Source: Nostoc calcicola FACHB-3891
GTDB taxonomy: Bacteria; Cyanobacteriota; Cyanobacteriia; Cyanobacteriales; Nostocaceae
Length of the DNA: 64,000 nucleotides
NCBI RefSeq assembly: GCF_014697355.1
Contig: NZ_JACJRQ010000002.1
Coordinates: forward strand, 1-64,000
Reading direction: 5' to 3'
Shown here: positions 25,644-34,342 of the stretch, in pieces
Layout of the letters: each line of letters starts with the position of its first letter
Position numbering within the stretch: position 1 is the first letter of the stretch
Translations under genes and position numbers: made by a program
Notes under the pieces: generated by a model
Seen by the model: the letters and a program-made list of their open reading frames with translations, nothing else
Databases searched by the model: none
Told to the model about the DNA's origin: nothing

Positions 25644-27305
25644 ATGAGTAGAAGTTGGGAAAGTCTAAAAAAAGTTGGCGGTTTTTTGTGCGCCCTTGCA
25701 CTCACACAGTTTGGCATCAATACTTCTGCAAAAGCAGCTGACACAGTTGTTGTTCGTTATGGCCTATTTACAGAATCTATCTCCCTTGCTGATTTGCAAA
25801 GGGCTGCAAAAACTGGGCAATTGCCTGGGAGTTTGCAGCCTTTTGCTAAAGGATTATCTGAACAACAACGCCAGTTCTTTTTAGGGGCGTTGAACATCAA
25901 TCTACCTTTAAATGTTGTTACCGTTAATGGATTAGTTAATACACAAATTGCTACAAGTATTCTCAATGACCTTGCTACGGTCTTAGCCAGAAAAGACAAA
26001 GCCGGAGTCCAAGCACTCAGGGCAGGATTGATATTAGGCTCTACTGCACCGCAGGGTCTTTCTATACTCAGTTTTATCGATGCATATCCGAGTAAACGCT
26101 TAGAAATTGATGTACCGCAAGCTTTTAAGGTTGCAGGGAGTTTGAATACCGCTTTTTGGCGTACTCAGCAGTTTATGTTGGCAATTGCACCTCAACTCGA
26201 CCTCCTGACACCACAACCCGGAAAACCCCAGACCGCTTTTCCTTCTGACCCCTCCCTACGAGGAACCGCTGAAGTAGAAATACTCAAATTAGACTTGAAT
26301 GACCAAAAGCACAATCGCAAAATTCCAGTTGATGTTTACTGGTCAACTGCTGCAACTCCTGACAAACCCGTAATTGTCTTTTCTCATGGCTTCGGGTCAG
26401 TCCGCACGGACTTGCGTTATCTCGCAGAACATCTAGCATCTCACGGTTATGTAGTTGCAGCTTTAGAACATCCTGGTAGTAATGCCACAAATGTTGACTC
26501 AGCTTTACAAGGTAAAAATAGAGTTGTCAAACCTGAGGAGTTTTTGCGTCGTCCTCAAGATATTAGTTTTGTTCTCGATGAATTAGAAAAGCTCAACCAA
26601 ACAGCTAATAACCCCCTTGCTGGCAAACTTGCAACCCAGAACGCGATGGTTGTAGGCTATTCTTTTGGTGGTGGTACAGCTTTAGCAATCGCTGGTGCCG
26701 AGTTACAACTAGAACGTCTCAAACAGCGCTGCAAAAAGAACTTGGCTATCTTGAGTTTGGGAGAAGCTATGCAGTGCATTGCTCAAGAACTGCCAGAAAA
26801 TAGCTATCAATTGCGGGATAGTAGGATTAAAGGAGCGATCGCTCTCAATCCTACAACTTCTCTGATCTTTGGCGAAACTGGGTTAACAAAGGTGGAAGTT
26901 CCTACCCTAATATTGGCAGGTTCGGCAGATAAAACCACCCCAGCTTTAACCGAACAAATTGTCGGATTTGACAAAATTCCGTCCCAAAAATGGTTAGTTG
27001 GTGTAATTGGAGGTACTCATCTGAGTGTAAAAGATCCCAGTACCACTATGGATCAAATCGGAAAACCAAATACCCCTATTAGTGGCGGTGAAGTTGTCGG
27101 CGAACAAGCGGCTGATGTTCGTAAGTTAGTTAAAGCTTTAGCTTTATCGTTTGCTGCACAACTGACTCCAGAAGCTAAAAATTACGCTGTATTTTTAACA
27201 TCAGATTATGCAAACTATACATCAACTAAGGCATTTCCATTTCGCCTAATTACCCAGATTCCTCCTAATGCTATGGCAGTAGTCAAAGAATATATTGAGA
27301 AATAA
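25644..27305 (+). CDS. DUF1400 plus alpha/beta hydrolase (secreted lipase/dienelactone-hydrolase-like)
   Basis: The 553-residue protein has a signal peptide (GGFLCALALTQFGINTSAKA). The N-terminal cyanobacterial DUF1400 domain (about 35-160; VVVRYGLFTESISLADLQRAAKTG) is followed by an alpha/beta hydrolase domain related to PAF-acetylhydrolase. It shows VIVFSHGFGSVRTDLRYLAEHLASHGYVV, nucleophile GYSFGGGTAL, an acidic residue in LILAGSADKTTP and histidine in VIGGTHLSV. The likely reaction is ester hydrolysis in the periplasm or outside the cell. The start is taken at the ATG at 25644; GTG (25632) or TTG (25629) would add a few residues. It is monocistronic. Confidence 0.88.
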   Translation: MSRSWESLKKVGGFLCALALTQFGINTSAKAADTVVVRYGLFTESISLADLQRAAKTGQLPGSLQPFAKGLSEQQRQFFLGALNINLPLNVVTVNGLVNTQIATSILNDLATVLARKDKAGVQALRAGLILGSTAPQGLSILSFIDAYPSKRLEIDVPQAFKVAGSLNTAFWRTQQFMLAIAPQLDLLTPQPGKPQTAFPSDPSLRGTAEVEILKLDLNDQKHNRKIPVDVYWSTAATPDKPVIVFSHGFGSVRTDLRYLAEHLASHGYVVAALEHPGSNATNVDSALQGKNRVVKPEEFLRRPQDISFVLDELEKLNQTANNPLAGKLATQNAMVVGYSFGGGTALAIAGAELQLERLKQRCKKNLAILSLGEAMQCIAQELPENSYQLRDSRIKGAIALNPTTSLIFGETGLTKVEVPTLILAGSADKTTPALTEQIVGFDKIPSQKWLVGVIGGTHLSVKDPSTTMDQIGKPNTPISGGEVVGEQAADVRKLVKALALSFAAQLTPEAKNYAVFLTSDYANYTSTKAFPFRLITQIPPNAMAVVKEYIEK

Positions 27306-27559
27306 CTCGTACAACGCGGCGTAAATTACGTTGTTTCAGTGCTAGCATCTTGAATCATCCGCTCACATTTTGGGCTTTTTGAAGATTGAAATAACCAATC
27401 TTCGTTCCAAATATCACTACCTTGAAAGGACTAATTTCTAGGACTTACGCACTGTACAAATGCATCGTGGTGTGAATTAACGATGCTCCCGGTTGTTTCA
27501 GGCTTTTCTTAACGATACTGCGATGCCTACGGCGGTAAACTACGCAAATAGACCATGCT

Positions 27560-27588
27560 GTAGGGGCACAGCATTGCTGTGCCCTTAC
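27560..27588. repeat. GTAGGGGC-family palindrome
   Basis: A 29-bp near-perfect palindrome, GTAGGGGCACAGCA followed by its inverse with one wobble. It is one of six copies in this window. Confidence 0.85.
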
Positions 27589-27684
27589 AAAAAATGTAGT
27601 TTTTAACTTTATTACGCTTGGTGTTAAGACTAAAACTCGTTGTTCAAGCCAATTTTTTCGGGGTTGCTGAATGGCGGTATGAAT

Positions 27685-27720
27685 CCTTGTAAAGACTAGC
27701 AATTGCTAGTTTTTACAAGG
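27685..27720. repeat. Loopless 18-bp palindrome
   Basis: CCTTGTAAAGACTAGCAA (27685-27702) is inverted at 27703-27720 with one mismatch. It could form a cruciform or act as a bidirectional terminator (TTTT-rich 3' side). Confidence 0.75.
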
Positions 27721-28481
27721 ATTTTGATATCATCCACAATCGTTTTCATATATCAAATCAGCAACGCTTCACAAATCAAATCAAAGCACTAATATAACTG
27801 TATCTTATTAGATTAATAAACCTTCTGACAGAGAAAAAACTTCAATTCTCGTTTTCTCCAGATTTTAATAACATCATACTTGATTGTTCGATAGTAGACA
27901 ATCACACTTATAGATTTAATTTGTATTAATTTTTTTAAATCTTCGCTTCAACATAGAGAAACAAAATCAATATTTTGTCTTATATATTGCTATTAACATA
28001 GTATATATACGTAAATAATATTGTATTAAGTTTTAATAATTACTCATGATTCAAACTTGATACATCTACATATGCAGACATTAGTCACAATGATGAATCT
28101 TGATAATCTGATCTCATCTGTGCTTTCAAGAACATTTAAGTCTTTATTTTAATACTTTATTTATAACAGTAATATTACTGTATTTTTATAATACATACTA
28201 TCAGTAGTTTGAAATCTATACTAAATTTTTACAATAAAACAAAACATAAAGATATTAACTTTATAGTATCTTTGTTAAAAATATTATGAACTTATTACTG
28301 GTAAAAAACAGAAGGACGGCGTAAGAACTAAATATATTCTAACAAGATTCCTACACATAATAGCCAAAAACACAACATGATTGAGGCTGATTTGTGGAAT
28401 AAAAATTCATTTCAGCTATCATACAGCGTCATCGAAACAGCAAATTCAAAAACCAACACTTCGTACACTTAATTTAAACCA

Positions 28482-29162
28482 ATGAAACTCTACACACCTC
28501 TTGAAATTGAACAACTTCGGGATGACGAAGACCTTCCCTATCTCATTGAAATTATGGAGTGGGTTAAAAATTTTTTGGGAAGACCTCATCCTCAATTAGG
28601 AAGACCTGGTGCAGTTTGCCCTTTTGTACCTCATTCTCTCAGAACAAACAATACTCGTCTGGGAGTTATTCACACAAAAGATTTATACCCAGAACAAATA
28701 GAAAATATTGTCAGACGCTACCGAGATATCTTCCTAGAGATGGATGTTAAGCAGCAGGAATTAAAAACTAGTAAAGCTTTTTTACTTATCTTTCCTGATA
28801 TTCATATAGACGAAGCTCCTAAACTGATAGACAATGTTCAACAAAAACTGAAACCTTTGTTTGTTGAATCAGGACTAATGCTCGGAGAATTTCATAAACG
28901 TAATGAAAGTCCTGGTTTACATAACCCAAACTTCCGTCCACTTCGTAGCCCTATCCCCTTGTTAGCTATCCGGTTTATGGTTGAAGCCGACCTGCCTTTT
29001 CTTGTAAGTCCATCTGACCCACACTTACGTATTAGGTATTTGGAAGCTTATTTCAAGCATTTTGGCCATAAATTTATAGATGAAACAAGGTTTAAAACTG
29101 CTTATCAAGCATTGGCTTTAGCGAAAGAACAAGTAGAAGCACAGAGTTTGGTGAGTCATTAA
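28482..29162 (+). CDS. Conserved protein, probable DUF6875 family
   Basis: The 226-residue soluble protein contains the segments RPGAVCPFVPHSL, LLIFPDIHIDEA, LMLGEFHKRNESPGLHNPNF, RPLRSPIPLLAIRFMVEADLPFL and a C-terminal YLEAYFKHFGHKF. These fit my memory of DUF6875, a family of unknown function sometimes found near secondary-metabolite genes. The conserved Cys, His and Glu residues (AVCPF, GEFH, GLHNP) could bind a metal or thiol, but that is inference. It follows a very long AT-rich leader. The function is unknown. Confidence 0.7.
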   Translation: MKLYTPLEIEQLRDDEDLPYLIEIMEWVKNFLGRPHPQLGRPGAVCPFVPHSLRTNNTRLGVIHTKDLYPEQIENIVRRYRDIFLEMDVKQQELKTSKAFLLIFPDIHIDEAPKLIDNVQQKLKPLFVESGLMLGEFHKRNESPGLHNPNFRPLRSPIPLLAIRFMVEADLPFLVSPSDPHLRIRYLEAYFKHFGHKFIDETRFKTAYQALALAKEQVEAQSLVSH

Positions 29163-29389
29163 ATGGTTATGAAGGTTTCAATCAGCTATAAGTTATCACC
29201 TAGCACTGTTTGCTGATAACTGATAACTGATATAAGACTTGTATTAAATGTTTGTAAAAGCGACCTACTGTTTTAGCTATCTTCTTTTCTGTTAGGAGTT
29301 CTGTGTTTTGTGTTCCCTGTTTTCTCCTCAAAATTTCTGAAAGATTCCAATGCACCACTTCAAGCATTGCTGAATTCTGACTTTTTCAC
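29163..29389. other. Intergenic sequence after the DUF6875-like gene
   Basis: Only AT-rich sequence and short repeat-like tracts were seen. No gene is supported. Confidence 0.4.
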
Positions 29390-29584
29390 TTAAGTAACTC
29401 TACGACCTTGACAGATAGTTGTAGTCAGACATGGGACTACACCATCGTTATGAACAGTGATAAAATCAGCTCGTTTACCTAGTTCGAGACTGCCGCGATC
29501 GCTAAATAAGTGAATAGCTTTCGCTGGATTATTGGTTTGCTCATCTAGGTAAGCGAAGTTGAAGTTTGTTTCAGGTTGCAACAT
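29390..29584 (-). pseudogene. Amidohydrolase (PhnM-like) C-terminal remnant
   Basis: The 64-residue frame reads NPAKAIHLFSDRGSLELGKR and then ADFITVHNDGVVPCLTTTICQGRRV. This is the conserved C-terminal end of PhnM-type amidohydrolases, which process phosphonates: the NPA..I...DRG..E.GKRAD segment and a final strand carrying G-R-x-V. The rest of the enzyme, about 320 residues, is absent upstream. A second amidohydrolase-like tail (ASVYITGQEVARYPIKG, then stop) can be read on the same strand at about 29698-29751. This looks like a decayed or deleted phosphonate gene. No promoter or ribosome site supports expression. Confidence 0.6.
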
Positions 29585-29914
29585 GGGTTGATTTTTCCTG
29601 AGGAAGATTGAGGATTTTATTAAACGCAGAGGGGCGCAAAGTGGGGCGCAGAGTAACGCAGAGTTGGGAATTATGTTTTTAGCTTTTATTCTTTACCCTT
29701 TGATTGGATATCGGGCGACTTCTTGTCCTGTGATGTAGACAGATGCGATCGCATGGAATTATTTTTTGAAAATGACTTTACAAAATAATATGATGTCCGG
29801 TAAAAGACTTATTATTTAGCCTGACGCAAACAGAAGTCGGAACGGCGATCTAAACTGGGGAATTTCGGCGATTAGTCGGACATGATATAACTTGTGTATT
29901 GGGGATTAAGTAAA
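29585..29914. other. Remnant and repeat sequence upstream of CYTH gene
   Basis: It contains CGCAGAGGGGCGCAAAG-type repeats (29625-29665), the second amidohydrolase-like tail mentioned above, and an inverted-repeat element (29789-29889) with TATGATGTCCGG at one end and TCGGACATGATA at the other. Confidence 0.5.
29789..29889. repeat. Small inverted-repeat element (ATGTCC family)
   Basis: The ends TATGATGTCCGG and TCGGACATGATA are inverted with two mismatches and enclose about 75 bp. A related sequence at about 9826-9920 shares ATGTCC, AGACTTAT and ATTTAG segments. Confidence 0.55.
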
Positions 29915-30379
29915 ATGGCTAAAGAAATAGAGCGCAAATACTTAGTGGTGGGAGATAGTTGGAGAGTATTAGCTGAAGGTAGTGTCTATCGTCAGGGATA
30001 TATTCCTACGCAAGATAAAGTAACTGTACGTGTACGTATAGTGGGGGAAAAAGGTTATTTGACTATTAAAGGCCCGACTATTCAATATTCGAGATTAGAG
30101 TTTGAGTATCCTATTCCTATTAAAGATGCTCAAGAAATGCTTGAGACGTTGTGTCAACGTCCATTTATAGAAAAAACCAGATATAAGATAGAGTCGGGCG
30201 GTTTGATTTGGGAAATAGATGAATTTGAGGGTGTTAACAAAGGATTAATCTTAGCAGAGGTTGAACTCAGTGACGAAAACCAACAAATTCAACTACCAAC
30301 TTGGATTGGAGAAGAAGTTTCTCATGACTCCAGATATTTCAACAGCAATTTAGTAAAACATCCTTTTTCACAATGGTAA
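29915..30379 (+). CDS. CYTH domain protein (triphosphate tunnel fold)
   Basis: The 154-residue protein starts MAKEIERKYLV, the ExExK signature of the CYTH superfamily (E4, E6, K8). Strands rich in Arg, Lys and Glu follow, as needed for a triphosphate-binding tunnel: VTVRVRIVGEKGYLTIKGP, SRLEFEYPIP, KTRYKIESGGLIWEIDEF and LILAEVELSDE. Bacterial single-domain members are mostly inorganic triphosphatases; some are class IV adenylate cyclases. The ATG at 29915 places the signature at the N-terminus; a GTG start at 29894 is rejected. It is convergent with the ATPase gene. The exact reaction is unproven. Confidence 0.9.
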   Translation: MAKEIERKYLVVGDSWRVLAEGSVYRQGYIPTQDKVTVRVRIVGEKGYLTIKGPTIQYSRLEFEYPIPIKDAQEMLETLCQRPFIEKTRYKIESGGLIWEIDEFEGVNKGLILAEVELSDENQQIQLPTWIGEEVSHDSRYFNSNLVKHPFSQW

Positions 30380-30444
30380 TTGTTGAAATATTGGCGAAAT
30401 TTTAAGTTTGCAAAGAAGTTTTTGCTCAGATAGGATTGATAAAA

Positions 30445-32430
30445 TCATGTCCAGCCGCCTATTTCGGCGTCAGTCAAAGGCTTCTCTAATTTGGTATATT
30501 CTGTCTGAGCAGCCCGCAATACGTGTTTCATCTGCACTGGTTCGCCAGCGTCGGCAGCCAGAAAAGCTGCATTTAAGGCTATATTACGGATATTACCGCC
30601 AGCTACATTTAGCCGCGCCAGTTGTAGGGCATCCAAGTCTGCGGTTGGTGTGTTGGCTGGAAAGACGCGTCGCCAAATCTCAGCTCGTTGTGCTGTGTCG
30701 GGGAAGGGGAACTGCACCACGAAACGAATGCGCCGCATAAAGGCTGTATCAATTGCGCTCTTCAAATTAGTAGTGAGAACTGCTAAGCCTGGGTAGCTTT
30801 CCATACGTTGCAACAAATAGCTGACTTCAATGTTGGCGTAGCGATCGCGTGCATCTTTGACTTCACTGCGTTTACCAAATAGAGCGTCAGCTTCATCAAA
30901 TAACAAAATCACTCCACCTTGTTCGGCTGCATCAAACACCCATCGCAGATTCTTTTCTGTCTCGCCAATGTATTTACTGACTACCGATGACAAGTCAATG
31001 CGATACAAATCTAGGCGCAATCTATGTGCCAGCACTTCTGCGCCCAAGGTTTTACCTGTGCCGCTACCACCTGCAAATAAGGCGCTGATTCCCAATCCTC
31101 GCCCACCCTTGCCAGCAAAACCCCAATTGTTATATACAGTACTCCGTTGCCGCACATGCGCCGCAATTTCACGGAGAACTTGTTTCTGGGCTTCTGGTAA
31201 TACTAAATCTTCCCAATCACCAGATGGCTCAATTCGTTGGGCGAGTTCATCCAAGCGGGGACGTGCTTGCACGCGACAAGCATCCCATAAAATCTCACCA
31301 ATATCGTTTTCTGGTGTTTGTGCTAGTTGTCCTGCGGCTTCTGCACAAGCAGCACGAATGGTTGCGGCACTCAAGTTAAACTGCTCTACTAAGGTTTTGA
31401 CTTGTCCGTTCATCTGCGGTGCAATCGCTGTTAGTGCATCTTGCCAAACTACACCTTGTTCTTTGACTGTTGGTTGATGTACGTCAAAACTAACTACCAA
31501 GCGCTGTGGTAGGCGCATTCGTTCCCGGCTGGTAACGATTAAAAAGCCGTTGGCGCGTTCGATGAAATGAGCGATCGCATTTAGCCGCGCTGTATCATTG
31601 CTATCGAGTTCGTTGCAATCCAGGAGTAGGGCACACCTACTTAAAATTGTCTCACGAGTCCACAACCGCATGAGATTATCCAACTCGCTCGGTGCTTGGG
31701 GAATGACTTGTGCAGGCATTACCCACAAACTCAAACCCTGGAGTTGACAAATTCGGGCGGCAATGGCACGTTTACTGAGAGTTTCAGTACCACATAACTG
31801 CACTATTGGCAAGTTATTTACCTTATGAGTTTGCGACCACACGGCTACAACTCGCTCTGCTAGCTGTTGGTGGGACGGTACTAAATCGCTAACTTCTTGT
31901 AACGGTTCAATGATGCCAGCTAGTCGTTCGTCAAGGTATTGGATGCCTGTGAGATAATGCAAAATCCGCTCGTCAATTCTCACGGGACTGAGGGTTAGGG
32001 CATGAGCATCGCCAATCTGAATTAACCGCCAATGACGTAAGGGAGCATTTGGGGCGATCGCATCCCAGTGGACGTGAGGTAAAGTTGCTAAAGCTAAACT
32101 TAAGGTTGGGTAAGCTCGCTGTGGATCGGCGTGAACAATAGCACATAATTTGCCAAAATCTCCATTCAATTCCATACCTGCACACAACAGCAACAAATCA
32201 CGTTCAAAGGATGAGAGGCTAAACATCTTGCAGACTCTATCCAATGCCGATGGTGCAGGCATAGCAGCAGCAGCTTCTTGGAGGGCTTGCTGTAAATTTT
32301 CGTAGTTTTTGGCCTCAGATTGATTTTGCGATCTGGCAGCGTGATTTTCTAAAATACCACGAACTACGGCTAGTGCTGCTGACAGGTAGCGGTAGTTTGC
32401 CCGATCCCAATTGATGGTTGTAGCATTCAT
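30445..32430 (-). CDS. AAA+ ATPase, extracellular contractile injection system type (Afp15/Pvc15-like)
   Basis: The 661-residue protein has a helical N-terminal region and a degenerate first ATPase-like module (about 200-330, LPIVQLCGTETLSKR). An intact AAA+ module follows: Walker A GGSGTGKT (454-461), Walker B ILLFDEAD (508-515), sensor Asn in LTTNLKSAID and arginine finger FMRRIRF. Membrane-unrelated two-module ATPases of this form are found in eCIS loci (Afp15, Pvc15), where they are thought to aid assembly. Its start overlaps the stop of the DUF4255 gene by ATGA, and DUF4255 proteins are eCIS tube-cap homologues, which strengthens the call. A stand-alone AAA ATPase with another role is the alternative. 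Confidence 0.8.
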   Translation of the reverse strand: MNATTINWDRANYRYLSAALAVVRGILENHAARSQNQSEAKNYENLQQALQEAAAAMPAPSALDRVCKMFSLSSFERDLLLLCAGMELNGDFGKLCAIVHADPQRAYPTLSLALATLPHVHWDAIAPNAPLRHWRLIQIGDAHALTLSPVRIDERILHYLTGIQYLDERLAGIIEPLQEVSDLVPSHQQLAERVVAVWSQTHKVNNLPIVQLCGTETLSKRAIAARICQLQGLSLWVMPAQVIPQAPSELDNLMRLWTRETILSRCALLLDCNELDSNDTARLNAIAHFIERANGFLIVTSRERMRLPQRLVVSFDVHQPTVKEQGVVWQDALTAIAPQMNGQVKTLVEQFNLSAATIRAACAEAAGQLAQTPENDIGEILWDACRVQARPRLDELAQRIEPSGDWEDLVLPEAQKQVLREIAAHVRQRSTVYNNWGFAGKGGRGLGISALFAGGSGTGKTLGAEVLAHRLRLDLYRIDLSSVVSKYIGETEKNLRWVFDAAEQGGVILLFDEADALFGKRSEVKDARDRYANIEVSYLLQRMESYPGLAVLTTNLKSAIDTAFMRRIRFVVQFPFPDTAQRAEIWRRVFPANTPTADLDALQLARLNVAGGNIRNIALNAAFLAADAGEPVQMKHVLRAAQTEYTKLEKPLTDAEIGGWT

Positions 32431-33707
32431 GAAATTGTCACCTGGGGCGAATCATATTCGCCAGACTGATTTTTGTGCAATGGACTTTCTGCTCCGTCTA
32501 CTCGCACCCGTACAATATAAGTTCCTGGCTTCACATTTTTAACAGGAATAGCGATCGCATCAGTATCTTCAGTGCGTGGTGCAACTAAGAAAGAGTAGGC
32601 TACCAGACTTTGGGCTGACACATCGCTCAACAGCAAAACTACCCGCTGTGCTTTGCCAATTTTGGGATGAAATTTAACAGTAATTTCTGCTGAGCGGAAA
32701 TTGCCACCGTTATTTTCCACTTGACCAACAAATGCCGTAATTGTTGGATGTAAGACAAAAGCTGCAACATTTGATTCAACTATATGCTCCGTTTGTCCTG
32801 TGTTGCCTATTGTCAAATGTACCACTTGGATACTCTGCACACTTGGGTACAAATCTGCTGGGACTAACAAGCTAATTTGCGTTTCTTTCACATCTTGAGG
32901 TACTAGTAATGTCTCCGTGTTACTCAATCGAATTCTGGTGATATCACCGCGTAACCGCTTCCCACGAATCATTAATGTTGTGCCAGCAACAATCATTTGC
33001 TGATGTTCGGTTTTTGCCAGAACTGTCACTTGTTCAATATTCGGTTGAGACAAAGGCATCATGTAAAAGGCTTCAAGATCGTCAGATTTGCTACTCTCAA
33101 TCAATATCATTGATGCCAAATAGGTAGCTGAAGGTCGATAGTGGGTTTGTAAAGCAGACCATAACTTAGAAGTTTCTTCCATGTTAAAAAACTCTGGAGT
33201 CAATTTTATCTGCCCAATTTGCTCAGCTAAATCAGATACAGACACCCCAGCCACAGCTTGCGAAAAAGCACTTGAGGTATTGGTTGTAGATGCATTTATC
33301 AGAGTATTCTCAATCAGATCCGCTGTAATACACTGGGTTTTATGTAACAAATGCATTGCGTAACCTAGTAAAAGCTCTGACTGAAAATCCTTGGCTCCAT
33401 AGGCTGTTAATAAATAGTGGAGATCGAGAGCTAGTGGTGGAGTCGTGGAGGGCAAATTTCCATTCAGACGTGAGTGCCTGCTACGAAATTCCTGAGATAC
33501 CCAATCGACATTGCGATTCTGCGTCACTTGATAGAGAAAGAGGTTGAGTTGAGCGCGTTCGTCAGCTTCAACTGAAATGCGATCGGGCGGTAGGGCAGTT
33601 ACAATCACATCACCAACACTAGCAGCGATCGGATCGCTGACTAAACCGTTTTCCAGCAAAACTTTTAGTACTGCTGTCACGGCGGCTATAGAGAGTACGT
33701 TACTCAT
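32427..33707 (-). CDS. DUF4255 protein (Pvc16/Afp16-like tube cap)
   Basis: The 426-residue protein has the DUF4255 domain at residues about 5-190. Recognisable segments are AVTAVLKVLLENGLV, VSVEADERAQLNLFLYQVTQN-like and PPLALDLHYLLTAYG, followed by LLGYAMHLLHKT. Two Ig/TIG-like beta domains follow (about 215-310 and 320-426; LMIRGKRLRGDITRIRL, YIVRVRVDGAESP). In eCIS and related phage-tail machines this protein caps the tube or terminates the sheath. The C-terminal extension with TIG domains is longer than in Afp16. The gene is the first of a two-gene operon with the ATPase, divergent from the kinase. Confidence 0.82.
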   Translation of the reverse strand: MSNVLSIAAVTAVLKVLLENGLVSDPIAASVGDVIVTALPPDRISVEADERAQLNLFLYQVTQNRNVDWVSQEFRSRHSRLNGNLPSTTPPLALDLHYLLTAYGAKDFQSELLLGYAMHLLHKTQCITADLIENTLINASTTNTSSAFSQAVAGVSVSDLAEQIGQIKLTPEFFNMEETSKLWSALQTHYRPSATYLASMILIESSKSDDLEAFYMMPLSQPNIEQVTVLAKTEHQQMIVAGTTLMIRGKRLRGDITRIRLSNTETLLVPQDVKETQISLLVPADLYPSVQSIQVVHLTIGNTGQTEHIVESNVAAFVLHPTITAFVGQVENNGGNFRSAEITVKFHPKIGKAQRVVLLLSDVSAQSLVAYSFLVAPRTEDTDAIAIPVKNVKPGTYIVRVRVDGAESPLHKNQSGEYDSPQVTIS

Positions 33708-34342
33708 CCTCGTTCCTCATGGCAATAGCACATTTTAATCATGTACGCCAGGACACATTCACAGAATATATTTTGCAAAACTTTAAATATTTTCTACGAA
33801 AGACTATCGGCGTCGCATGGAGTACTGAGGACTGGGAATCACTTACTATGTAATATAAAATACCTTTAACTTTTAATCCTCAATACCCTGTTTGCAGTCC
33901 TAGCTGAATATTAATCAGGAACTAATTTCAACTATCATAAGTCTCAACTTTAAGCATTTTATCAAATTATGAGCATTATTTTAAGTTGCTAATATGCTAA
34001 GCTGAGTGTAACTAGATAAGCACAAGTAATATAAATTACTAAGACTTTACATAATAAACAATCAAACAACCAAAAAATTTGTAATACTGTAAGAAATGAC
34101 GAGCTAAGCCAAAAGACTTTGCTCCCGACTTCGGAATTATTACGTAATACTATAGGACTCCTATTTGATTTTTGAAAAAACTCGCCCTCTACTCGAACAA
34201 GCCGATTGCCTACAGACGCCATTAATCCCGTCTCTAGCTACTCACTACCTACGTAAATAAGTTCAAAAATCAAAGCGGATTCCGATAGTACTATCCCTAA
34301 CTAAACTTAACACTTTAAAATAACTAGGATGGGTTCCCCCAG
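33708..34342. other. 635-bp divergent intergenic region
   Basis: No gene is supported on either strand. The region is AT-rich and should contain the promoters of the DUF4255/ATPase operon and of the kinase operon. No obvious operator or repeat was recognised. Confidence 0.5.

Larger units (their letters stand above)
27306..28481. other. 1.2-kb gene-free region, repeats then AT-rich DNA
   Basis: The first half holds a GGACTTACGCA repeat end (27440), a GTAGGGGC-type palindrome (27560-27588) and a palindrome at 27685-27720. From about 27730 to 28440 the DNA is very AT-rich with no credible reading frame on either strand. It may be a long regulatory leader of the next gene or decayed sequence. 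Confidence 0.55.

Noticed and set aside
30857-31477. Forward frame of 206 codons
   Set aside because: It is antisense to the conserved AAA+ module; composition (Ser/Arg/Pro-rich) is that of a shadow frame.
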